DNA of 64,000 nucleotides from Bolinopsis microptera (Eukaryota > Ctenophora > Tentaculata > Lobata > Bolinopsidae): positions 4,967,908-5,031,907 of the forward strand of contig NC_087082.1 of assembly GCF_026151205.1 (NCBI RefSeq). Reading direction: 5' to 3'. The notes under the pieces were generated by a model that saw only the letters and a list, made by a program, of their open reading frames with translations, made no database searches and was not told the origin of the DNA. Position 1 is the first letter of the stretch. Each line of letters opens with the position of its first letter. A program made the translations under genes and the position numbers. Shown piece after piece: positions 10,801-21,835 of the stretch.

Positions 10801-12997
10801 GCTGAGAACCGTCCATGAGGTTTCAGTTTCTTCAGGAAGTTTCCTTCGATATTGAATAACCGCGGGAAATCCTGAGCAAAAGTGGAAAATCTTGAATTTC
10901 TGAATGGAACAAATTGGGCATATTGATAACTTAAGAACGTGGTCTCATTAAAAGCATGGGCCCGCTGCGTGGCCACATCGTGTCAGGGACTGACGATGAG
11001 GATCACGACGTGAGACAAAAAATTCAAGGTTGATTCGGAATTACAAATTTTAGTACTCACAAATATGTCCAAAGTAGAATCGTCATCAGCGTTGAACAGA
11101 GCGAGTATGTATCTGACACAGTCATTGCAGTGATCCTCTGGTGCCCCTATCTCATCTGCAAAGTCCTTCACCATCTTGTAGAGGGCATCTTGGGAGATCT
11201 TTCCTGACTTGTCAGTAGCGTACCTTGTCGGGGTCAGATTTTACAATTCAGGGGGATTAAAATCAGTTTAATTGAATTGAACAGCTGATGCTCTTGAAAC
11301 AGGATATATAGTAGATAACCTTCAAATCCGTACTTATTACAAAATAAGATGTACGCCTTCTTTTTACTATCTTGCATCAGCTCAATCTCTGGAATCTTGT
11401 AAAGCTCTTCAGCTTCTAAAAACGTACCTATTTAAACTGTCCCTAAATGAACTTGAGAAACATTATCGATAATCTAATTATTATGTATTATCATTAAACA
11501 AAGCTACTAACTTGAGGAGCAGTTCGAAGAACTCTACGCTAGTGATCTGCTTTCTACAGAAGCTGATGAACTTTAGGAAGAGCCGTTCCTTTTGTGGCAG
11601 CAGCAGTGCCAGATCTGATATCTTGATCCTGTTGTCGTTGTTCTTTATCTGTAGTTCGAATGCTTCTACCTGACATGGTGCATTTTGTTATTGCATGGAA
11701 ATTTCAGAAGGTTTAAACTTTAAGCTCTATACTTAACAGTTGGCCTATTAAATTGAATTATTTTCATAATTCCCATTTCTAATCCGTACATTCATATAAC
11801 TACAAGTAAGATTATTATTCTATTTTCTAACCTCAGATCTCAGTTTGTTGATATTGATCGTATCGTCGTTTCGTAGGGCATCATCTACATACAGTGTCTT
11901 AAAAAACTCTAGCAGTTCAGTCTGGAAATAAACGAGTTCACCCCCAGTTTACCAAAACTAAAACCAATCTTATCAAAATTCAAATTATATTAGATATTTG
12001 ACGTTCACGCTTCAAATTCAACGTCTTTAGTATATCTTTTTGGGGAATTTAATTTTTGTAAAATCGTGTCATTGCTTTTCTTGATTATGCTAATATAGAT
12101 TATAATGGCTATTTCCTTTAAAATAGGATGGCCGATCTATGACAGATATTATAGATGTCAACTAACAGTATTTTTTAAATTATCTTACCGCTTTGATACT
12201 GCCATCTTCATCTATCTTGTGGCTGTCCAGAATAGCCCTCACGTACTCTGCCTTCACTGGATACAGCTCTAGGATCTTCGTCAGCAGTAAACCCTTGTCT
12301 GTCATCTTGAAGAACTCTAACTGAAATATAAAAGATTATAATCTTTGCTGTATTCTATAAACGGTGTTACTTTTCTCCAATTACTTTGATTACCTAAATC
12401 ATAAATAAGCACGAACTTCACAACTGGAAAATGCAATTATCGTTATCAGTTTTACACATGGCTTTGGCTATTGTATCAAAATTACACTAGTGTAATCATT
12501 TCGATACCCCCGCTCGGCTGATTACGTGATATGCGAACGACTCTTAAGTCGTATAACTATAGTTATACTGCACAGCATTTAGCATTTATGTCGTTGATCA
12601 GTTTTGAATATTAAATTTAAAAAGATCGCCCAGGCATTTTTCTAATATATTTTAATCGATCGAAAAGTATTTATCTTTAATCGGACGTTAAAGCCGCGCA
12701 TTAATTCAGTTGGTCAGGAGTATTTGTGGTCCACGATCTATCGTGTGATCATAAATGACTCACTGCTTCAGCAGATCGGCCAAGGTATACCAATTATCAG
12801 CTTGATAAAACCGCTATTTTCAGCATGTTTACTTTAAATTTAGAATGGTCCTTGGACTTGGTAGTTCGATCGGTTAAAAGTCCTGTCCGTGGATTTTCAG
12901 ATTCTTCATTTGATTTCATTCGAACTTTTTTTTTGTCTCCAAGAGCAAGTGCCATGACCCTAGAACCTAGTTCAACGATCGATGACCTTCTAGCCAT
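7816..12997 (-). CDS. Calbindin/secretagogin-like EF-hand calcium-binding protein, seven exons
   Basis: The exons are 12833-12997, 12189-12320, 11832-11921, 11512-11669, 11061-11223, 10739-10964 and 7816-8000. All seven join in phase at GT-AG borders into 372 codons plus TAG. The first exon is the least certain. The last, missed by simple ORF searching, aligns with the C-terminus of calbindin D28k/calretinin: GELMALIADVLEY, then LGTEDLKIILTQLP. Helix-loop-helix units recur, with loops near residues 90-101 (KIDEDGSIKATE), 184-195 (ATDKSGKISQDA), about 228-238 (NADDDSTLDIF) and 307-319 (starting DRDTNGTIDA). Most loops lack canonical residues at positions 1 or 12, so few may bind calcium. The splice after DAG adds one Gly before Glu in the last loop. 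The expected role is cytosolic calcium buffering or sensing. Intron 6 is 2.7 kb, mostly transposon. Confidence 0.8.
8349..8452. repeat. Small dispersed element (copy 1 of 4)
   Basis: It begins TTAACGGGTGATACTCGT and ends TAGGTTGTAAACCTAC. Related copies lie at 20192-20283, 56137-56215 and 56961-57060. The shared core is CGACGAGTCCAACTCGGCGC. Confidence 0.65.
9303..10150. mobile_element. 848-bp nested element with perfect 20-bp TIRs
   Basis: The left end AGTAGAGGCTCTTACGGGCA is exactly complementary to the right end at 10131-10150. The element is flanked on both sides by AAAGT, a 5-bp target duplication. Removing it restores a sequence matching the paralogous repeat at 8069-8100 (GCAAGTGCTAC, then GAAGTAGCGCG), which is an empty site. 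It has no coding capacity. Confidence 0.85.
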
Positions 12998-13984
12998 ATT
13001 GTGACAACTTCCTTAGCTTGAAAAAAATTCCTATGAAACCACGGTTGGATTTTATAAATTCCAACTTTAAAATCTGATCACCCGCAAAGTAATATGTACC
13101 CAGTGATTTATCTTTTTTTGTCGAGTCAAAAATAGGATTTTAAAAGCTCAAAAGTAGTTTAATTTTTGTATTTACAACTTGAACGCACAGGTTCGCCGTT
13201 ATCGAACGAAGGCTACTTTTCTAAATGGAACATGCCTTAACACTCACTGTGGAGTAAATCAAAATGTAAAATACCCGGCCCGACAATGAATACCTTACAA
13301 ATACAAACTCAGACATCAGAGAATGCGCAATGTTAGTGTTAGTGTTACCAGCTCAATAACATTAACCTTCAGAACGATACATTAAACGGTAAACAGATCA
13401 TTAATTGAACATTGAACTGTCAGTGAGTTGGCTCTCGCAACTACACACCGAATAATTACATAATAGATCATCAGAACCGTACAATTTAACGTATTATTAG
13501 CTTCCACCGTGTACATCCAATTTTGGTTTGAGGATATTGGATATTGTCCAGGAAATTAATAAAATGCTATATTATTGGATTTGGAGAGGATTTATTTTTT
13601 CCCGATCCATGACTCGTGCCGAAGGCACAAAAGAGTCAAGGACAAGGGTTAGCGATCGAGGTTTTTTTTGTATATGGTAGCTTTGCGAGCGTGCCTGCGA
13701 GCGTGCGTGCGTGCGTGCGTGCGTGCGTACGTGCCTGCGAGCACTGTTATCGCCCACGTGACTATCTGCGCAAAGTTATTTTGCGTGATAATCTGAATTA
13801 CATAATTGTTGGCGCGCGGCGCTGAACCAACCAAGTACATTATTAATTTCATCATGTACGTATCCCACTAGGCACTAATTGATAGCATATTATTATTATT
13901 TTGAGTTAGTATTACTATTGTCTATTACTATTTTGCACAGATCCGTGTCAGGTTGCATAAACAATAAACATATGGTTACATAGA
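12998..13984. other. 5' flank of the EF-hand gene
   Basis: No exon is visible. A GTGC/GCGT microsatellite lies at about 13690-13735; the Thr/His/Ala/Arg-rich open frames there are repeat artefacts. The promoter of the EF-hand gene should be in this stretch, but I see no clear core element. Confidence 0.4.
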
Positions 13985-16900
13985 AGTATACATACATACA
14001 TACATACATGGTAAGGTCTCCTCCTAGTCGTTGGAGTGGCCTGCATCACACACATCGCGTTGGCGGCGTAACATATGTCTCCACTGTACTCGGTTGGTAG
14101 CCAAAGCTTCTGTTGTGTTGTTGTCGATGTTTTCAACACCTGTAAACTTAGCAGCATCTTCGAGTACGCAGGACTTCCAGTTCTTACGGGGTCTGCCCCT
14201 TGACCTCTTTCCATAATTTGGCTTCCAGTTCAACAGAAACCTCGGTAGCCTAGAGTCTGGCATTCTAACTACATGTCCATACCAACGTAGCCTGGCAGCA
14301 CTGATGAAAGTCTCAACAGACTTGATGCCAGCCCTCCTAAGAACTTCTTCGTTGGTCACATGAAAGAACCATTTAATCCTAAGGATCCTTCTCAAGGAGG
14401 TTTGATGGAAAACCTCGAAGCGTTTCATCTGCTTTTTGGTGGTGTTCCAGACTTCAGCTCCATACAATAAGATGGTGAGGACAGCAGCCCTATAGATCCT
14501 GATCTTGGTTGGAGTCTTTATAGTTCTGCTATTCCAAATGTTCCAGAGCTGATGAAAGGCGCCATTAGCCTTCTGAATACGGACATCCAGGTCTCTGTTG
14601 ATTGTCCCATCCCCACTGATAGTTGCACCCAGGTAGACAAAGTTACTAACCTGCTCGACGGGTTCACCCTCAACCGACAGTTCAATACAATCATCCTTGA
14701 TGAAAGGTCGCTGGGAGGCGCACTTGCTTACAGCCATGCATTGGGTCTTCTTTGCATTTAGTCTGAGCCCAGCGTAGGAGCTGTAATGAACTAATAGATC
14801 AGTTGACTCCTGTAGGCCTTCCCCTGAGTTGTCCATAATAGCCATGTCATCAGCATAGTCGGTGTCCAGAATGACCTTTTCCTCGACCGTCTTCATCTCT
14901 TTCTGCAACACTGCGCCTTGACTGATGATCTTGTTGGTCTCAGCCAGAAATGCAGAAAAGTTTAGGCAGAAATTAAAGACAGGAGGTGCTTGAATGTCAC
15001 CCTGACCTGTGCCTGAGTTAACATCAAACCAGTCTGTCAGCTCCCCATTAACCCTCACGGCACTCATGGTACCCCCAAAAAATGACTGAAATATTCTGAC
15101 ATATTTTTCAGGCAGCCCATAGTGTCTCATACTGCACCAAATAAAGTCCCTTCTGATAGAATCGAACGCTGCCTTGAAATCGACAAAATTAATGTAAAGA
15201 GGAATGTTAAACTCAAGACAGTTATGAATAATAGTTCGGAGAGAATAAATCTGATCAATACATGAGCGGTTCTGTCTAAATCCGCACTGATTCTCCCTGA
15301 GAAGACACTCCATACCAGCATGTAACCGCTTAAGAAGAATCATCTGAAAAAGCTTTGATGCTGTAGACCTTAAGGTGATCCCTCTGTTGTTCCCGCAGAC
15401 TGAAGTGTCTCCTTTCTTCCCAATAACAATGATTACACCCTTTAACCAATCTTCAGGAACAGTCTCTTCTTCCCACACTTTCTTGAATAGACACTCTAGT
15501 TGATCAACTAGAGCACTCGCACCATACTTCAGTTGCTCGTTAGTTATCCCGTCCACTCCTGGGCTTTTGTTGTTCTTAAGCTTTGTCAGGGAATAACTTA
15601 TCTCGTCTCTGGTGGGTGGTCCATCCGAACAAGAGAGAGAGTCAAAGTGTGGTTGGAGTGGTACTGTATCAAGGTCGGCAAGGTCGACACTTGATAATGG
15701 AGGGTTCAGAAGTTCAGTAAAGTGCTCCTTCCACCTATCCCTCTGCTGTTGGGGATCCGTGATCTTCCTACCGTCCTTGTCCCGGACACAAGATGCTTGA
15801 GGCTTCTTGTTCTTACCAGAGATCTTCTTGATCTTTGCCCATACCTCACGCTGCTGACCTTTGCTCGCTGCTTCCTCAAGATCAGTAGCTACTCTAACTG
15901 CCCAGTTATTGTCGTCTAGCTTGCTGCTTTTCTTGACTAACTTATTAAGTTTAGAATACTCTGACCTGTTAGCGTCCGAGTTTGGGTCTTTGCGCTTAAA
16001 CTGTGCCCGCTGAATCAATAAATCCTTTGTTTTCCGTGACAGGTGTTGCTCCTTTGCCTTCCGGGGTCTTTTGCCTAGTACCTCCAGTGAGACCTCAGTG
16101 ACGGTCTGACTGAGATTACGCCACATATCCTCGAGGTCGACCTCACTATCCAGACTTGCAAATCGGTTTTGAAGAGCCACATTGTACTCTGTAACCGTAG
16201 TACTATCCCTCAGGCGCTCAATGGCAGGCACATTGGGCCTGTTGGCGTTGATCTTTGTCACTGACTGAAGTTTGATTTTCAGCAGTCCTAGAACCAGATA
16301 ATGATCGGAGCCGATGTCTGCCCCGCGACATACCCTAACATCAAAAAGTGACTGACGAAACCGCTTTCCAATGCAGATATGATCTATCTGATTGACGGTG
16401 AGCCCGTTGGGGGACCGCCATGTTCCCTTGTGAATGTTCTTGTGCTCGAAGAGAGTTCCCCCGATGACAAGCTGGTTCGTCGCACAGAAATCCACATGTC
16501 TTGTCCCGTTGTCATTTGATGAGCTATGGAGTGATTCCCCACCGATGACCGCTTCACTTCCATATCTGCCTGATGTTACTTTTGCATTAAAATCGCCGAG
16601 CAGTAACTTGATATCGTGACGAGGTAGCCCATCAAATGTATCTGTGAGTGTCCTATAAAACTTATCTTTCTCACTCTCCTCTGCACCCTCAGTTGGAGCA
16701 TAGGCCACAACAACAGAGATGTTGATTTGCTTACTATGCAGCCTAGCTGTTAAAACCCGCTCCGATGTGGGAGTGAACGATATCAGGGAGTTTCTGATTC
16801 GTTTTGAAAGACTGAGACCGACTCCCTGTCTCTTGATCCCGTCGACTCTACCGGAATGGATGAGTAGACTGCCATTGTCCAGTAGAGTGGTGCCAGATCC

Positions 16901-17131
16901 AGGCATGTGAGTCTCGGTGATCCCCAAAAGATCCAATCTGTACTGATCAATGTTTTGACTAAGTTGGTAGAGCTGTGTAGATGAGCTGACAAGAGATAGA
17001 ACGTTCCATGTTCCAAAACGTAAAAACTGTTTGCAATAATTTACTGGATTGGATTTGTTGAAAGCAGGGTCAACATGGATGATCTGTTGACTAATAAATC
17101 TGGTCGGATGACGAGTACCCCCTCTTCTCAT
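13985..17131 (-). mobile_element. RTE-like non-LTR retrotransposon (LINE)
   Basis: A single long ORF on the - strand is followed by a 3' end made of an ATGT/CATA microsatellite (about 13988-14010), the tail type known for RTE-clade LINEs. The body reads as endonuclease, reverse transcriptase, then a C-terminal region. Neither the 5' end nor a target duplication could be fixed by eye. Confidence 0.8.
14024..17131 (-). CDS. Endonuclease-reverse transcriptase of an RTE-like LINE
   Basis: The ORF has 1035 residues and no stop. The N-terminal part is an APE-type endonuclease: FGTWNVLSLV, GITETHMPG, VVVAYAPTEG, LLLGDFNAKV and the catalytic GSDHYLV near residue 275. The RT follows from about residue 510: NKSPGVDGITNEQLKYG, then FVDFKAAFDSI, GTGQGDIQAPPVFN and the metal-binding YADD box in DTDYADDMAIM. 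The C-terminus has RLRWYGHVVRMPDSRLPR and GKRSRGRPRKNW, typical of RTE and related LINEs. All catalytic motifs I can check are intact, so the copy is young or possibly active. It sits between the EF-hand gene and hairpin-rich DNA and reads away from its 5' hairpins. RTE is the best guess for the clade. Confidence 0.9.
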   Translation of the reverse strand: MRRGGTRHPTRFISQQIIHVDPAFNKSNPVNYCKQFLRFGTWNVLSLVSSSTQLYQLSQNIDQYRLDLLGITETHMPGSGTTLLDNGSLLIHSGRVDGIKRQGVGLSLSKRIRNSLISFTPTSERVLTARLHSKQINISVVVAYAPTEGAEESEKDKFYRTLTDTFDGLPRHDIKLLLGDFNAKVTSGRYGSEAVIGGESLHSSSNDNGTRHVDFCATNQLVIGGTLFEHKNIHKGTWRSPNGLTVNQIDHICIGKRFRQSLFDVRVCRGADIGSDHYLVLGLLKIKLQSVTKINANRPNVPAIERLRDSTTVTEYNVALQNRFASLDSEVDLEDMWRNLSQTVTEVSLEVLGKRPRKAKEQHLSRKTKDLLIQRAQFKRKDPNSDANRSEYSKLNKLVKKSSKLDDNNWAVRVATDLEEAASKGQQREVWAKIKKISGKNKKPQASCVRDKDGRKITDPQQQRDRWKEHFTELLNPPLSSVDLADLDTVPLQPHFDSLSCSDGPPTRDEISYSLTKLKNNKSPGVDGITNEQLKYGASALVDQLECLFKKVWEEETVPEDWLKGVIIVIGKKGDTSVCGNNRGITLRSTASKLFQMILLKRLHAGMECLLRENQCGFRQNRSCIDQIYSLRTIIHNCLEFNIPLYINFVDFKAAFDSIRRDFIWCSMRHYGLPEKYVRIFQSFFGGTMSAVRVNGELTDWFDVNSGTGQGDIQAPPVFNFCLNFSAFLAETNKIISQGAVLQKEMKTVEEKVILDTDYADDMAIMDNSGEGLQESTDLLVHYSSYAGLRLNAKKTQCMAVSKCASQRPFIKDDCIELSVEGEPVEQVSNFVYLGATISGDGTINRDLDVRIQKANGAFHQLWNIWNSRTIKTPTKIRIYRAAVLTILLYGAEVWNTTKKQMKRFEVFHQTSLRRILRIKWFFHVTNEEVLRRAGIKSVETFISAARLRWYGHVVRMPDSRLPRFLLNWKPNYGKRSRGRPRKNWKSCVLEDAAKFTGVENIDNNTTEALATNRVQWRHMLRRQRDVCDAGHSND

Positions 17132-17164
17132 CAGGCGAAGTATACACGATTTTCAAATTCAATA

Positions 17165-17345
17165 TATATACATATCACCGGAGACTCGCGGGCGGAACAA
17201 AATATTGCACGCGCACGCGCGTGCAATATTTCATATGTCCCCGAGGGCGCTAGCCCGAGGAGGACATATTTTCGTATAGCACGGAGGGCCCATCGGGCCC
17301 GAGTGCTATACGATTTTTCCGCCCGCGGGTCGAGGTGATGTGGAT
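17165..17345. repeat. Array of three adjacent hairpins inside a larger inverted repeat
   Basis: Positions 17201-17230 form a 13-bp perfect stem (AATATTGCACGCG) with a 4-nt loop. The next, about 17231-17272, pairs ATATGTCC with GGACATAT around GAGGGCGC. The third, about 17273-17311, pairs CGTATAGCAC with GTGCTATACG. An outer inverted repeat, CTCGCGGGCGG against CCGCCCGCGGG, with CATATCACC against GGTGATGTG outside it, encloses all three. This is too ordered to be chance and lies just 5' of the LINE ORF. Confidence 0.75.
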
Positions 17346-19285
17346 TATATCCACCAGCGTGAGCTTTTTCTTACAGATATTAGTTTTTACTTTAGTTTCT
17401 TCAAGAGATCCGTTTTTAATTTAGTTTCACTTTTACTTTCAACATGTTTCTAATACGATAGTTCCGCCCTCGAGGCGAGGAATGATATCGTGTATATCCA
17501 TCAGCGGGCGTTTATCACGAAGCTTCAGTTTGCAACAATCACAGCAAATTAATGTACAAGATTTCAGAAAAGTTACGAAAAAATCATGTTGCTTTTGGTT
17601 TAAGACATGTAAAACAGGCCAAAATGACTGACTATAGAACGAAAAACCGGCTGCTATCAAACAATGTTTCAGCTCATTGTTTCAGGTACATATTTTAATG
17701 TAAACGATCAAAATATAGGCCTCTCTCCCTCTCTCCTTCTCTCCCTCTCTCCCTCTCTCCCTCTATCCCTCTATCCCTCACTCACTCTCTCCCTATCTCC
17801 TCCTCTCCCTCTCTCCTCCTCTCCCTCTCTTTCTCTCCCTCTCTACTTCTCTACCTCTCTCCCTGCCTGAAACCAGAACAAGCACCACCAGTCGCCACAG
17901 AGCCCTCTACTACCAAGTTAGTTGTCATTATCATGTCAGTTACCCGGGTAACCAGGGTTACCCGGGTAACCAGTTACTACAGTTTCTGTAGCAGCTACTG
18001 AGTGGCTGTACACTTAAAAGTAGTAACCCAGAGAGCTCGAGATCACAGTCTGATCATGGACATTTAATATGAAAGTTAAAGATCAAATTCATAACATCAA
18101 TTTAAATGGCAGTTTCAAAACAAAAACAGGGCAAAATATCTTTCGGGAACACAATAGAATAACACGTAAAATTTCGGCCTACATTTCAAGATTTATCGAC
18201 TGAACTAGTGAAATGAAAATGGTAAACACAACTGAAATGGTAAACACAAAACAATTATCGATACTATAATAGAGATCACCGGCTTAGAATTTAGTCTGGA
18301 CGTCTCCACGAATTTGGTAACCATAGTAACAGTGTGTCAGTGTCACGTGTTAATTATGAGCCAATCATGGCAAACTGCGTGACAACTGATATAGCGTCCG
18401 ATAGGGTGAGCTCAGAGTGTACAGTTGATACATTCTTTACATCCACTGCATATTGCCGTGGGAATTTAGAAACAGAAACTACACCAATTAGCTCACTGTA
18501 CGATTATTACAATTGAATTCATCGTTAATGAATTAAACCGGTTTCAACTATAGTTCTAAGTAACTTGTAAGTTGTTGTCTTATGGAATTTCACATGGAGA
18601 CGATACAGAAACTGAAAATATTTTAGAGAACTCCGGGCTATATTGCTACTGGTCAAATTAAATGTCACTTGTTAGCGGGCTATATCATGAGCGGGCTGTA
18701 GAGATATCGGGCCCTTTGACAGCGGGCTGGTGAGAGCCCGCTATGCGAAAAAGCGCACGCTGGTGGATATAGAATTATATTAACTGGGCGCCGCTCGGCA
18801 GTCGGCATGTCACTTCGCCATATTTGCATGTTTATATAAACAGGGCCGTCCTGACTGGGCCGTCCTCAGGTTGTATGGAATATGATAAATACGCCATCAC
18901 GGATCGGGAAATTGAGCGGCCATCCACAAGGCACAAAAGAAAAGCGGCCGCATTTCTTGTTAATTTAATTTTAATGACGTCAGACGTGGTGCACTACATT
19001 TCACGTCGGCTTTCTTTTAACATCTAACGTGGAACGTTAAATTTTTAATTTTAATTGTACTGTGCAACATTGTGTGCTGGTAGGAACAACTAGTGCATGG
19101 TTTGCGGTAGCCTTACTAAATATCTGTACGGCACGGGGCACCCCACGTACGGCACCCCACCGACATTATGGGTCGGGCAGCGTTTGAACAGGAAATATGT
19201 GATATTCATGATGGTCTACCCTAAAGGCTCTCCTACAGAGTCAAATGGTCTTTGATAAGATTTAATAGTATGTTTGTTAGATGTA
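17346..19285. other. Gene-free stretch with foldback motifs
   Basis: TATATCCACCAGCGTGAGC at about 17346 recurs as TATATCCATCAGCGGGCG at about 17492 and, inverted, at 18748-18775. A pyrimidine microsatellite is at 17719-17866. A direct pair of the 16-bp palindrome GGTTACCCGGGTAACC lies at about 17940-17975. Inverted GCGGGCT words occur at 18670-18745. No exon is convincing. Confidence 0.45.
17719..17866. repeat. CTCTCCCT microsatellite
   Basis: Repeats of CTCTCCCT/CTCC run almost without interruption. Confidence 0.9.
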
Positions 19286-20054
19286 CAGGGTGGGCCAAAA
19301 GTCAGTACCCATACGTTGGCCTTAATAGCTCCGCCGTGTTTTATATTTGAGAGCTGTTGCTTTGCAGATGGCATACTGTACTTACTGGTTCGAGGATTCC
19401 GTCGTCAAAATTTGAAAATTCGAATATTTTAGACCACGCCCATTCAATATTAAAACACCTATATTGTTTTCTATGAACATGCTGAACGCCTAATTTTTTC
19501 AGAGACGGTAGATTATCAAATGTTGCATATGATCTGAAAACATGAGGCAAATCGGATTAGAAATGACGAAGTTATCAAGCATTTTTTGTATCTCGTTAAC
19601 AATATTGACTGGGTGATTATGTGACACCGTGACACGACACCTTAATTGGGCACCCTTAACAATTCCCATAATGTTTAACGGGGTAGTTAACGGGGGCACC
19701 TTATCACGTGATTAGGTAAACCAATCACCTGATCACACGTAATGAATAAACTCGTTATGCTTCATATCTCGGTCATCTGAGAAGCTACAGTTCTAATTCT
19801 TTCAGGACAAACGTAATTCGAATGGCCAAACACAATTCAATAACATTTAGCTTGATCCGACTATCCAAACTATCAAATAAATGTGAAAATGAACCTCCAT
19901 TTGAAAAAAATGAACGTGAATATTTTTCAAGTTGACAAATTCCTCGAACCAGTGGTGGTACTAAGTCATACCAGAAAGAAGTATTTAAATTGGGCACTCA
20001 GTGACTGAGCTATAAAGGCCAACGTATGGGTACTGACTTTTGGCCCACCCACTG
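19286..20054. mobile_element. TA-flanked mariner-type MITE, copy 1
   Basis: The element is flanked by TA on both sides. Its ends are inverted repeats of over 30 bp starting CAGGGTGGGCCAAAAGTCAG and running through ACGTTGGCCTT. A second copy in the opposite orientation is at 30552-31335. TA duplication and this end type fit the Tc1/mariner superfamily. No transposase is present, but a 69-70 residue frame is kept in both copies (19341-19550 here). Confidence 0.85.
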
Positions 20055-21835
20055 TATATATAGTGTGATCGATTATATACTACGATATTATCCAACTTCA
20101 AGACAGGAAATTTGAGAGTACAGTAATGGGTAACTGCGGGGTTCATGATAATAAATGAATTTATAAAATTTATAATTTAGATTAAATTATTAACGGGTGA
20201 TACTCGTATAATTTCTGTTCCATATATTGGACCGTCGACGAGTCCAACTCGGCGCGCGTCCTGGTAGGTTGTAAACCTACATTTAAATTACAATTAAAAT
20301 ATAATATAATTATATTGATTTTCTAGGGTTATTACTGGTAGACCTGTTGCAAGTTTTTACCTGTGCTAAAGACCGTTTTTTAGCCATCAGATGTTCTTTA
20401 CTTTTCATCTCTATCAGTATCACTATCAGTATGATGGTGATGATGAAAAATATTTCAATATTTCAAGTTGTTTCACATAAATCATAAATCACAATGATTT
20501 AATACTTTGAACTTGAAATACGGACCTGTTGGGCCACAATTAACTGCATGCATTAATGTAAGCTACAAGATCAACTCCTAACAAACGGGTCAAACCTCTA
20601 CGTAACATCTCACTACCTTATCCATAAAGTTGGATAAATTAAAGTTTATATAAAGTATATAACAATTAACACAATTTAATACTTTCAACACTACTAGTAC
20701 TACATAACAAATAGTTTGAGAATTGTGTAATGTAACGTGATGGAAATATTTTAAGCGGGTATATCCTGTCCAAACCCAGGATGCACTACATGAAGAATTC
20801 GTTATAACTTTGTATGAAAAGCATTAATACTAAGAGTAACCCTAACCCTAACCCATACCAAAGCAGAATGGCTAAAACACGTTTAGACAAACAGAAGAGC
20901 ACGACCGCATCTCGAGGAAGCAGTCAGATGATGAATTACTGACCACTTAGCATGATATACGCTCACTCCGCGGTTTGGAAAAGGAATAACAACCCTCTAA
21001 TACCTGCTAATACCTGCTAATAGGTAGTACCCGGAAAAACATTAAGTCTTGTAACCCGTCCAACAATCTAAATATTGTTTGGTGACTTCCATTCTTTGGG
21101 CAAGATGACCGGGGTGTCATGTGACTGTGGTGTCCGGGGTGTCCGGGGTGTCATGTGTCACAGTTCGTGTCGATTAGTCGGCGCAGTCAGGTATTTTGTG
21201 GCTACTGTAAGCAGTTTTAGTCTGATATGGTAATTGATTGATACTAGTGGACACTCCCACTAATGTCTAGTGCCCATTACTGCTGCACATCTCGTTTAAG
21301 TGCAGATTGGTTAGAGCGAGCATCAACCCTTATTGATGTGGTCTGTACTATAGGTATATAGTATGTGGCATGGTTTAATCATTAGGGGACAGGCCGGGTC
21401 GTCCACATATTAACCCTCTCTTTTCATTATCAGTTTTACACATGGCCATTAGGATCAGGATAGTTCACATATTACGTTATTATATTATCGCACTGGGATC
21501 ATCGAAATGTTTATCTACTTACTTACTTAGAAATTATTGTGTATCCTTTTACCCAAAATTTATACCATCTGGATTCTCAAAATGGAATCATTGCTATAAG
21601 TATACATTTTGCAAGTTACTTCTTCTTTTGCATTTTCTATCCTTCAAAATAAAAATCAGAATTGTAGTTGTATATTACAAGAGGCAAGTCTCATTTGAGA
21701 AGATAAGATTTTATTCGTTACAACTTAAGTTCAGCGCTATTAGTTTTACCGCGTAATGTGTAAAGCACTCAAGCCTTTACAAATTCAGATCTTAAAGTTA
21801 AGGCATATAACCACCGTCCGTGTACTAGGCGGCAA
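20055..21835. other. Gene-free stretch
   Basis: It contains a copy of the small dispersed element (20192-20283) and three TTAGGG-type telomere-like units near 20838. I see no convincing exon. Confidence 0.4.
20192..20283. repeat. Small dispersed element (copy 2 of 4)
   Basis: It is near-identical to 8349-8452, from TTAACGGGTGATACTCGT to GTAAACCTAC. Confidence 0.7.

Noticed and set aside
13572-13855. Thr-His-Ala-Arg repeat peptides
   Set aside because: Translation of the GTGC microsatellite.
20838-20860. Interstitial telomere array
   Set aside because: Only about three TTAGGG-type units, too few to mean anything.
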